DNA of 16,170 bases. Origin: Deltaproteobacteria bacterium. GTDB lineage: Bacteria; Desulfobacterota; Desulfarculia; Adiutricales; Adiutricaceae. Positions 1 through 7,383 of this stretch are shown here, in pieces. The DNA lies in NCBI GenBank assembly GCA_031288745.1, contig JAITQT010000457.1, forward strand, positions 1-16,170, given 5' to 3'. Each line of letters opens with the position of its first letter. The first letter of the stretch is position 1. The position numbers and the translations under genes were made by a program. The notes beneath the pieces were generated by a model, which was given only the letters and a program-made list of their open reading frames with translations, made no database searches and was not told the origin of the DNA.

Positions 1-61
1 TACAACTCGAAAGTCGCTACCAGCCGCAACGTGGGGAAAAAAAACTTGGTGAACGGTTACT
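1..61 (+). repeat. Left arm of 61/62-bp inverted repeat
   Basis: This segment is the reverse complement of 14995-15056 with one substitution (G at base 23 against A in the other copy) and one single-base indel after the A-run. It starts TACAACTCGAAAGTCG, contains GTGGGG followed by eight A, and ends GGTGAACGGTTACT. Similarity ends sharply at base 61, where the flanks diverge. The outer boundary cannot be judged because the window begins with the repeat. It lies 15 bases past the lipoprotein stop codon, so it is in the 3' flank of that gene. No transposase or integrase is seen. It could be a dispersed intergenic repeat, a recombination site, or the end of a larger element. Confidence 0.9.
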
Positions 62-76
62 AAATTTATAAATTGC

Positions 77-1036
77 TTATCTTTCCCAGCTTAAGATATA
101 GTCCCCTTGATTGACTTCACCCTCAACTATTTCCAATTGGCTGCTATTTTCTCCTACTTCCGAGACTTTAAGGCGGGCCATGACTTTACCAGGGAGAACG
201 TAAGAAACGCCTATATGATTAGAAATTGATTCGGCTTGATCTAGGTTTAAGAATTCGAGGCCTTTTTTCAAGCCCACGTCTTGGCCAAAGCCAATAGTAA
301 CTGTTGAGCCGCTATGGTTTAGGACCCTTGCTTTAAACGGGGTGTAAGCTAAACCGTCTAGAGTGCGGTAGTAAGCGTCTTCGATGGCTAGCTCAAGACC
401 TTCGGCGATAGCTTCGGGGCTGGGGGAGGTCGGCCCGACGGCAAAGGGATCTTTATCTTCTGACCCCATACGGTATTCGCCTTCGCCCGCTCTTGAAGAG
501 ACGACCAGGCCGGTGGCTGTGTCGTAAGCGATTAAAGTTAAAGTTGCGTCTAAATATCCTTGTTGGCTGGTAAAGAATCGAGCTATTCGACGCCAGCCTC
601 GGCGTTGTTGAATTTGTTCAACTTGAGAGATAGAGCCGTCCATAACGACGTTTAGGCCAAGAGATTGGCCAATTTCTATCGCTTGTTCTGGAGTAAGTTC
701 CGAGGTTATGCCTCTAGAGCTAGCGGCTTGGCCCATCTCTTGAGGGGAAACCATAACTAAGTTACTGTTTTCGGCAAATTTTTCAGTCATCAGGACCGAA
801 AGGTTGGGACCGGCCTCAGGTGTTCCCAAACCAACCTCGTCACGAAAGGGAAGGATCCCGACCTTAAGCTTAACGGGGCTGACAAAGGACTTGGTCCCTA
901 AAGAGCCAAGATGCCATTTATTATCTCTAGCCAAGTCGCTAAACACTCCGCAACCAGACATAAGAAAAAGGGGAGCTAGGGCTATTAAGAGAGGCATCGC
1001 AGCTTTTAAGAGGTGACCAAAGATCTTGGAGAACAT
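77..1036 (-). CDS. CsgG/FlgT-like lipoprotein
   Basis: This is a 319-residue predicted lipoprotein. Residues 1-28 form a signal peptide (basic F-S-K-I-F-G-H-L-L-K, then a hydrophobic core) ending in the lipobox L-M-S-G-C with the acylated cysteine at 29. The second residue after the cysteine is not Asp, so sorting to the outer membrane is likely. Residues 56-135 (VGILPFRDE..., then MTEKF, MVSPQEM, TPEQAIEIGQSLG, VVMDGS) resemble the TolB-N-like fold of CsgG, FlgO and FlgT proteins. Residues 233-315 resemble a FlgT-type C-terminal beta domain (GLKKGLEF, then ...VMARLKVSEV..., NQGDYIL). The ATG has GGAG nine bases upstream. The gene is separate from the upstream operon by about 250 bases. No flagellar or curli genes are nearby, so the exact role is unknown. 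It may help assemble a secretion or envelope complex. Family assignment is by fold-like motifs only. Confidence 0.75.
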   Translation of the reverse strand: MFSKIFGHLLKAAMPLLIALAPLFLMSGCGVFSDLARDNKWHLGSLGTKSFVSPVKLKVGILPFRDEVGLGTPEAGPNLSVLMTEKFAENSNLVMVSPQEMGQAASSRGITSELTPEQAIEIGQSLGLNVVMDGSISQVEQIQQRRGWRRIARFFTSQQGYLDATLTLIAYDTATGLVVSSRAGEGEYRMGSEDKDPFAVGPTSPSPEAIAEGLELAIEDAYYRTLDGLAYTPFKARVLNHSGSTVTIGFGQDVGLKKGLEFLNLDQAESISNHIGVSYVLPGKVMARLKVSEVGENSSQLEIVEGEVNQGDYILSWER

Positions 1037-1283
1037 AAGCGAAAACTCCGAGGGTGGAATAATGTGAAAAATAATTATTTAATTTTTACGAAAAAAAAGT
1101 AATGATTTAAAAAAATAAACTTTCAAGTTGAAATTAATGGTCAAAGACAAGAAAAAAACTTGATTTTTTAGAGAGCTTAAATATTTTTTTGGGGACTTAA
1201 CCCGTCCAGTGGTAGGCCTAAGAAAAGTTAATACTACCTTAAATACGCCTTAGCGATCAAGGACTGGTGAAGATTAAAAATCG
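1037..1283. other. AT-rich spacer with a foldable island
   Basis: This gap lies between the ATPase stop and the lipoprotein start and contains no reading frame. The left half is very A+T-rich and must carry the lipoprotein promoter. A TTGACC box at 1144-1139 and a TTGAAA box further down are visible on the minus strand, but neither has a convincing -10 partner. The right half holds a GC-richer island at 1206-1267 with three complementary pairs: CCAGT (1206-1210) with ACTGG (1263-1267), GGTAG (1211-1215) with CTACC (1234-1238), and CCTT (1248-1251) with AAGG (1259-1262). These are compatible with a three-way junction. No stem followed by a T-run is seen, so I do not call an intrinsic terminator. 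Confidence 0.5.
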
Positions 1284-4200
1284 TTAATCATTAAAATTCC
1301 AGCCAACTAAACGTCGCGCCTGACAGTTTTCAGAGATTATCTTCACAGTTTCATCAGAAAACCCATCTTCGGAGGTAGCCTCGATTTCGATCGATACCTT
1401 TAATTTAGTCTTAGGTTCGGAATTTAAAATCAAAACTACGCCTTCAACCAAAGGCTTAAGGTCTGGGAAAACTCGTTGGGCGTTAAGTTCGGCCGACAAA
1501 AAAAAAGTAGTTTTTTTCTTAACGCTTTCTTCGGCCTTAGGTAAGGGGGGCTGGCCCTCTGCCCCAGGGGCTACGACTTTTAAGCCGCCCTCAACCGAGG
1601 TGAGTTGCTTGGGTTTTGTCTTAGCCGCTTGGGCCTCTATTTGGTTTAAGGCGGCTGATATTTTAACGATTAATCCTGAACAGTCGATATTAACTATATT
1701 TTTATTAAATATTAGACCTTTATAACTATTTCCATCATAGCTTGAAGCGAAAGCGAAATATTCATTAGATTCTAAGCCTTTTTTTATAGTCGCAAGTAAA
1801 ACATCTTCCTTGGCTAGACGAGGGAGGTAGCAATAGCTACAAAAGTCTTCCCAGAGCGTTTTTATAGAAATGCAGTCGCCACCGCGCCAGAGTGCTTTAT
1901 CTAGTTCCATTAATAGTAGAGACGGTGCAAATTCGACGATAATATAGTCATTTTTATTTATTTTATCTACTACTTTAGAAATTATATCGTTTTCTCTGCC
2001 ATTTAGACATTCGTTAAACCAGCCGATGGTTTTGGGGTCGGCCTCTTCCTCGGTCTCTTTTATATATGGTATCAGCAACCAACGGTAGGCCTCGTTAATT
2101 TGATCGTTGACCGCTTTATTGTGATGGTCTAAGTTGTTAGTGGTTTCTCGGTTCTGGGCAGCGTCAAGGTTTAAATCTAGGCTATCTTCCTTGATAGACT
2201 TCCAGGCTAGAAAGCGCTTGGTAGTAGCCGTAAGAGAATCCATAAGTTCATAATCAGGGGCGATAAAGAGGAGTGAATTTCGAAAGCGCCGAGGCCCGGT
2301 CCCGCGATATTTTAAAATTTCAGCGGCCATAACAGTGGCTGCATTATCTTCCTTTGAAGATTTATAGACTTCTTTGGGCCCCAAGATCACCAAGCGGGCC
2401 ATTTGTTCGTCTGGAACGTCTATAGAGGCAGATGGGGCGATATGTATCCCAGCGAGCGGCTCTTTTTTACGTAAACTGTGTAGGCGAGTTTCTATTTCAT
2501 ACTCGGCGTCCGAATCTTTAATTTGAGTGGCCCGATCTTCAGCCGTCTTTCGAAGGGTCGGCCGGGTGTCGTACCAAAATCGATCGTTTGAGGAATTAGA
2601 ATAAAGGTAGGTTAAAGAAGATTTTAACGAGCTTAGCGCGTCGTTAAAGACGGCAATGTTTTCGTTAGGCTCAACAATGCCTAGACGAATTCGGGAAGCT
2701 TCTATCCCGCGCACGTTTTGAGCGCTAACTGAAGGGGCTGAACCGAGCATAATGGCTCTAGCTACTCTTCTGGCGGCCGATATTTCGCCGAAGCGCTGGT
2801 TATTTTGGTCTGTATGATAAGGGATAGAGTTTTTACCGTCAACCTCGCGATCGACTAGCGAATCCCAGCTATCGGAAAGATGGCGGGTAAGTTCATTGCG
2901 GACGTTAGACACATCGAGAGGAAGAGAGCCGGGCATAATCATTAAGTTCGCGTCGTAACGCATCCAAAGCGTGTGAATAACCTCAGCCATTAAGCGCAAA
3001 ACACCGCGCGTTCTTTGGAAGCGATCTAAAGTAGCCCAGTCTTCGTAAAGGCGATCAAAAACCTCGGGATGAATTGGATATGAGGAGAGCATGCGGTCGC
3101 GGTAAGTTACTTCCTTGGTTTCAACAGGGAAATCGCTTTGGTTTTGGTTATACATCTGGCTAAAAGCGGTGCAGACGAGATCGCGCTCAGAGGTTTTTTG
3201 GCAATTTAAAAAGAGTCTTCGCCGGACCACTTCGAAGCCTTCGCTCGCGGCTACTGGGGTCCAAATAGATTCCACTCGGCCAAAAGTATGCTCTATGGCC
3301 TCGGTAACCGTATTTCCGGCTTCTCCTCCAATTTCTAAATTAGATTCGGGGAGGGAGGCGACTACTAAACTATTTTTACTCGCTCTAGCGGCTTCGGTGA
3401 TTTCTTGGATAAAGGTGATTAGGTTATCGTAAGTGCCTGCGGGTAAGCCGTTAACCTTCCAAAGTTTTTTGGCGTAGGCCACCAATTCGTCCATTAGTAC
3501 CAGAGTTGGGGCGCAAGCGTCGAAAAGGTTTTTTAAGGTTTCCGAGCCGGGCGAAACCCCCAATTTATCGGCTTTTTTTACTAAATCGTATAATTTTGGC
3601 TTTCCGGCCGATAAAGCCAGCTGGGAGGCTATCTCTCCCCACAAGGTGCTAACCGATATTCCGGGGATTTTTTTAGGTTGTTTCGTCTCCGTAGGATTTA
3701 GCGTGGATCCGACCAAGACCGCGACATTAATCTTAGGGAGAGAAGAAAGGCTAGCTTTATTAAAAATTGAATTTAGGTTGGGCATCTTTTCGAGAGCGGC
3801 TTTTCCTCGCGCCATATGATATAGAGCTAGCATACTGTGGGTTTTGCCGCCGCCGAAGGGGGTCTTTAGTTGAATAACCGGCTCTCCGTCTTTGGCGCTT
3901 AAGCGGCGAAGCGATTGCTCTAAAAGTCCGGCTAAACCATCGGTTATGTAAGTACGGGCAAAAAACTCTACCGGGTCGAGATATTCAGGTGCGCCCTCCC
4001 CGCGAGCTACTTGGGCTAAATCGGCTGCAAATTCAGCTTGCCTATAGCGCCCTTGAGAGACGTCCGGGTGAGGCAAAATAACTTCGCGCCAGCAAGGAAA
4101 GAGGTTATTAATCTTAACATTAATGTTTTTTTTAACTTTTGAGCTTGGCCTACTATCTGATGAGAAATCTTGAGCGATTGAAGCGGGGTCTGATTCTGGG

Positions 4201-4646
4201 CCGTGGCGGGAGAGGCGCAGCAAAGCGCGAATCTCCTCGGCCATTAGATGATCTATTTGGTCGCATAGGCGCGACATAGTATCAAGCGCTCGCCAGGTGT
4301 CGTTATCAGTTAGGTCTTCAGCCCCGAGATGGGCAAGTTTATTCCTATTTGAGATTAATTCTTTGGCCCAAGTGCGGTGATCATTGGAAAGTTTCTTACT
4401 GAAGATTGTTCGCCAGTTAAGATCAAATAATTGAAGTGTTTTTTGTATATCAAGTGAATTAATTAGCTTTTCAGTATCTCCATTTTCTGGGAGGTCGCGC
4501 TTTTGGTTTTCGTGAAAGACGTTTAACACGCCTTGGCTCCACCAGTATTGGCCGTACTCAGTCTCTAGTTCTCTGGCGATATAATGAACGAGGCCCTTTA
4601 AGAGAAAGCGAAAGCCTTTTGAGACTAGCTCGTGATTTTTTTCCAT
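1284..4646 (-). CDS. DUF499 ATPase with N-terminal Swt1-type HEPN domain
   Basis: This 1120-residue protein is the last gene of the helicase-methylase-ATPase operon. Residues 10-135 look like a Swt1-type HEPN domain, with the R-N-x3-H signature of HEPN ribonucleases at R101-H106. The rest matches DUF499. Walker A is P-F-G-G-G-K-T-H at 263-270 and Walker B is T-L-V-L-M-D-E at 381-387. The end (from about residue 1040) is the usual DUF499 C-terminal beta region with SIEIEA and ending near WNF. DUF499 ATPases occur beside DNA methylases in defence loci, including BrxC/PglY of BREX. I infer an ATP-dependent regulator or effector acting on nucleic acid. The ATG start has GGAG eight bases upstream, 25 bases after the methylase stop. 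Base composition drops to about 22% G+C at 1681-1740 against 45-50% in the core, so the C-terminal part has a different composition. HEPN catalysis is predicted, not shown. Confidence 0.9.
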   Translation of the reverse strand: MEKNHELVSKGFRFLLKGLVHYIARELETEYGQYWWSQGVLNVFHENQKRDLPENGDTEKLINSLDIQKTLQLFDLNWRTIFSKKLSNDHRTWAKELISNRNKLAHLGAEDLTDNDTWRALDTMSRLCDQIDHLMAEEIRALLRLSRHGPESDPASIAQDFSSDSRPSSKVKKNINVKINNLFPCWREVILPHPDVSQGRYRQAEFAADLAQVARGEGAPEYLDPVEFFARTYITDGLAGLLEQSLRRLSAKDGEPVIQLKTPFGGGKTHSMLALYHMARGKAALEKMPNLNSIFNKASLSSLPKINVAVLVGSTLNPTETKQPKKIPGISVSTLWGEIASQLALSAGKPKLYDLVKKADKLGVSPGSETLKNLFDACAPTLVLMDELVAYAKKLWKVNGLPAGTYDNLITFIQEITEAARASKNSLVVASLPESNLEIGGEAGNTVTEAIEHTFGRVESIWTPVAASEGFEVVRRRLFLNCQKTSERDLVCTAFSQMYNQNQSDFPVETKEVTYRDRMLSSYPIHPEVFDRLYEDWATLDRFQRTRGVLRLMAEVIHTLWMRYDANLMIMPGSLPLDVSNVRNELTRHLSDSWDSLVDREVDGKNSIPYHTDQNNQRFGEISAARRVARAIMLGSAPSVSAQNVRGIEASRIRLGIVEPNENIAVFNDALSSLKSSLTYLYSNSSNDRFWYDTRPTLRKTAEDRATQIKDSDAEYEIETRLHSLRKKEPLAGIHIAPSASIDVPDEQMARLVILGPKEVYKSSKEDNAATVMAAEILKYRGTGPRRFRNSLLFIAPDYELMDSLTATTKRFLAWKSIKEDSLDLNLDAAQNRETTNNLDHHNKAVNDQINEAYRWLLIPYIKETEEEADPKTIGWFNECLNGRENDIISKVVDKINKNDYIIVEFAPSLLLMELDKALWRGGDCISIKTLWEDFCSYCYLPRLAKEDVLLATIKKGLESNEYFAFASSYDGNSYKGLIFNKNIVNIDCSGLIVKISAALNQIEAQAAKTKPKQLTSVEGGLKVVAPGAEGQPPLPKAEESVKKKTTFFLSAELNAQRVFPDLKPLVEGVVLILNSEPKTKLKVSIEIEATSEDGFSDETVKIISENCQARRLVGWNFND

Positions 4647-4671
4647 CGGCGCGACTCCGGGATAGTTTTTT

Positions 4672-7380
4672 TTATAGGTTTTTTAGATCATCAAATAGTG
4701 TGTTTGGTTTCTGAACGTTTTGCTCTGCCTTATTTACAGAAGATGCTTTTTTTAATGATTCGACTTCATTTAGGACTGCGGGCCAAGAGATGACTAGAGA
4801 ATTGTAAGCGAAGGCCTCATCGGTCCAACCTTTGCTATCGGCTAGGGTAAAGAGTCGGTAGGCTAAAGTTTTGGCGCGCTCAGGTAAAGAGGCCGAAACG
4901 TAGGCAGCTATTTTAGCTGAACCTTGGACGCCGTCTTTTTCCATGGCTTTGGTTAGCCTTTGAGTCAGGAGCCAAATTAAAGGATGAGCGGAGGTGGCCT
5001 TTTGAGCCATCTCATCTCTAGTTAGTAAGCGAACCTGCCCTTTTTCAGCCGATAAGACCCCTTGAGAGACTAAAGTTTCAATCGAAACGTTTTTGGCCCT
5101 GGCCAAGACATCGGCTTCCCCAAAATTTATAGGGTTAAAAGCGCTTAATCGGTATAGTTCAAGGCAAAATCGGCTGCCGCCTTCAAGGTCCTCGTCTTTT
5201 TCAGAAAAATAGAGGTCTAGTTCTTGGTTAATAATTTCTAGAGCAGCACCAATGCCCACCGGTTTTCCGCTAGCTTCCATCACTTTAGAGTAGCTAGAAT
5301 AAACGCGCATGCCCGGTCCTATAGAACTTTGGAAGAGATCGACTGGGGCAATATTGGAAGCCTCAAGGTCGGTTAAGGCTTGTTTTAGCGCTTTTTTTAA
5401 AGCATTAATAAAATCGCGCCTCGAGGCGTAAGGCGCGTCTATTGGGCGCTTGCGGCAGACCAAAACTATGGAGGAAGCAAGGGCGTTAGAGTTTTTAGCT
5501 CTAGTTCTAGCGGGCATTTCGGTTCTTATGGGCCAAGTGCCGGTAATAATAAAGCCGGCCTCGATCATGGCTGAGAGCATGGTTTCCCAGCCGTTTTCGC
5601 TTTGTTTGTAGGCGTAATAAACTGTAATTGGAATATCATCGCGAGAATATGCATATATTTTCTTAAAGGCCTCGAGCATCCCGCGCTCGAAAAAAGAGAC
5701 AGCCCGGCTCTTATCTCCCTCGAAGCGGTAACGGTTGGCGATAAGCTCGTCGTTTTTGGGGGTTAGAATAGTTTTAAAATGTTCGGGAAAAGAGCCTTTG
5801 AGCGATCTTTTAAGCCAAAGATAAAAAAAATCGCTTAACTCGGCGTAACCGATATTATCATAATAAGGGGGGTCGGTGGAGATAACGACCTGTCTTAGCC
5901 CCGCCTCGCTCTGCGCCGGGCGCTGACAGACCGAGCTTTCGGCTTTAGCCGGTAAATTCTTTACCGCCTTGACCACCCACTCAATCATATTTTCAAAGCT
6001 CCCTGAAGAACTACTAAAGGGGTTTACTTCGGCGTAATCCCACACCATGGGAATGGCTTGACGACTAAAAGTATTTCGGATTTTTTCTCCAGAAACATGC
6101 CAGCTGCAAATAGTGGAACAATAATCGGCCTCTTTACTAACTATAAAAGAGAGATAAAGGCCTAAGGCCCGAGCGTATTCGTTGGAGCCGCCGTCGTTTT
6201 TGATTTGCTCTTGGGCATTATTCACCAGATCGCTAAAAGTCGTAAGGGCCGTTAGCTGACGGGGAGAAAAAAAATCGGCATAGTTAGTTAGGCCATAATT
6301 CGGCGTACGATAGCTTAGAAGATTTTGAGATATTTCCAGGTCTGGATAGTCATTTGGTCTAGACGTATTAGCTACCTCCGAATGATAACTATCTGGGGAA
6401 AGATATAAACGGCCTGGGTCTCCATCAGCCACGATAGCCATCAATTTTGAGCAGATACGTTCTGCTTGGCCCTCTGAGCGAATATATGAAAAAGAAACCG
6501 GGGAACCGCAGCGAAGGCAAACTGCTCCCTGGCGATTGACCGTGCCTTCGGGGGCATCCTTGCCGGAATAAACTTCATAAGTTATATCGCGCCCGTTTAT
6601 GATAGGTTTAACGAAGGCCTCTTTTCCCTTCTTACCCGATAAGACGAAACTATGGACCAGCGGCATTTGAGTGCCGCAGGCAGGGTTTGGGCACTTAACT
6701 GTACGGGCCCAAATCCAGGCGATAACGGTGCGCTCAATTCCATTTTTGTCTATAACTTTTGGGTAAAGAGAGCCTATTTTTTGTAAGGCTCTATCCCTTA
6801 TAAAGTTTCCGTAATAGGAGATGTCCTCGCTTAGACCTTCGGTGCCCTTCCTGGCTTGTATGGGGCCATTTGATGTTGGATTTACGGCTGGAAAGTTAGC
6901 AAATTGGTAAGGAATTTCAATCATGGCCTTATTTATTAGAACCGATACTGGGTTTAAGTCGGAGGCGTAAGTTTTAAGCCCTAGGCGTTGGGCTTCAAGC
7001 GGTATGGTGCCTCCGCCGGCAAAGGGGTCTAGAATAGCCGGCGGGTCGCCCTCAGTTGATTTTAAGATTTCTTGGTAAGCGTTGGATAACGTAGTAACGT
7101 CGTTAGAGTTTTCCCAAACGACTAGGCTTTTTAATATGTCAAATAGTCTCTTGCGCTCTAGCTCCTGCGCCTCTATCGTTGGGAATTTTTCCGGGCAGCT
7201 TGAGGGATCGTTTACCAACGAAGACCAAATAACAGCGCGGGCTGCGGCTAAGGGTCTTCTAGCCCACCAATAATGCAGCGTCGAAGGGTGCCCGTGACGA
7301 ATGGTTTTTTCACGTTGGCAGGCTGCGTTTATATCCGTAAGCGGGAGGGCCACTTCGATTAGTTTTTTCTTGTATGGCAA
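4672..7380 (-). CDS. DUF1156 adenine-type DNA methylase with Zn-ribbon
   Basis: This 902-residue predicted DNA methyltransferase probably modifies adenine or another exocyclic amine in host DNA. Residues 6-60 are the DUF1156 signature (LIEVALPL, IRHGHPSTLHYWWARRPLAAAR). The SAM-binding motif I is L-D-P-F-A-G-G-G-T at 117-125, followed by an acidic D141-L-N-P motif. The catalytic motif IV is D-P-P-Y at 503-506. A Zn-ribbon is formed by C230, C235, C288 and C291, so the protein fits COG1743-type methylases such as PglXI of BREX type 3. The start is TTG: the DUF1156 block begins at once after it, and GAGAGG lies about eight bases upstream inside the end of the helicase gene. It starts only three bases after the helicase stop, so translation is probably coupled. 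The size is usual for the family. The target sequence cannot be read from the protein. Confidence 0.92.
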   Translation of the reverse strand: MPYKKKLIEVALPLTDINAACQREKTIRHGHPSTLHYWWARRPLAAARAVIWSSLVNDPSSCPEKFPTIEAQELERKRLFDILKSLVVWENSNDVTTLSNAYQEILKSTEGDPPAILDPFAGGGTIPLEAQRLGLKTYASDLNPVSVLINKAMIEIPYQFANFPAVNPTSNGPIQARKGTEGLSEDISYYGNFIRDRALQKIGSLYPKVIDKNGIERTVIAWIWARTVKCPNPACGTQMPLVHSFVLSGKKGKEAFVKPIINGRDITYEVYSGKDAPEGTVNRQGAVCLRCGSPVSFSYIRSEGQAERICSKLMAIVADGDPGRLYLSPDSYHSEVANTSRPNDYPDLEISQNLLSYRTPNYGLTNYADFFSPRQLTALTTFSDLVNNAQEQIKNDGGSNEYARALGLYLSFIVSKEADYCSTICSWHVSGEKIRNTFSRQAIPMVWDYAEVNPFSSSSGSFENMIEWVVKAVKNLPAKAESSVCQRPAQSEAGLRQVVISTDPPYYDNIGYAELSDFFYLWLKRSLKGSFPEHFKTILTPKNDELIANRYRFEGDKSRAVSFFERGMLEAFKKIYAYSRDDIPITVYYAYKQSENGWETMLSAMIEAGFIITGTWPIRTEMPARTRAKNSNALASSIVLVCRKRPIDAPYASRRDFINALKKALKQALTDLEASNIAPVDLFQSSIGPGMRVYSSYSKVMEASGKPVGIGAALEIINQELDLYFSEKDEDLEGGSRFCLELYRLSAFNPINFGEADVLARAKNVSIETLVSQGVLSAEKGQVRLLTRDEMAQKATSAHPLIWLLTQRLTKAMEKDGVQGSAKIAAYVSASLPERAKTLAYRLFTLADSKGWTDEAFAYNSLVISWPAVLNEVESLKKASSVNKAEQNVQKPNTLFDDLKNL

Positions 7381-7383
7381 AGG

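Noticed and set aside
804..1016. Plus-strand open frame opposite the lipoprotein gene
   Set aside because: It is antisense to a gene with a clear signal peptide and ribosome site, and its translation resembles no protein family.
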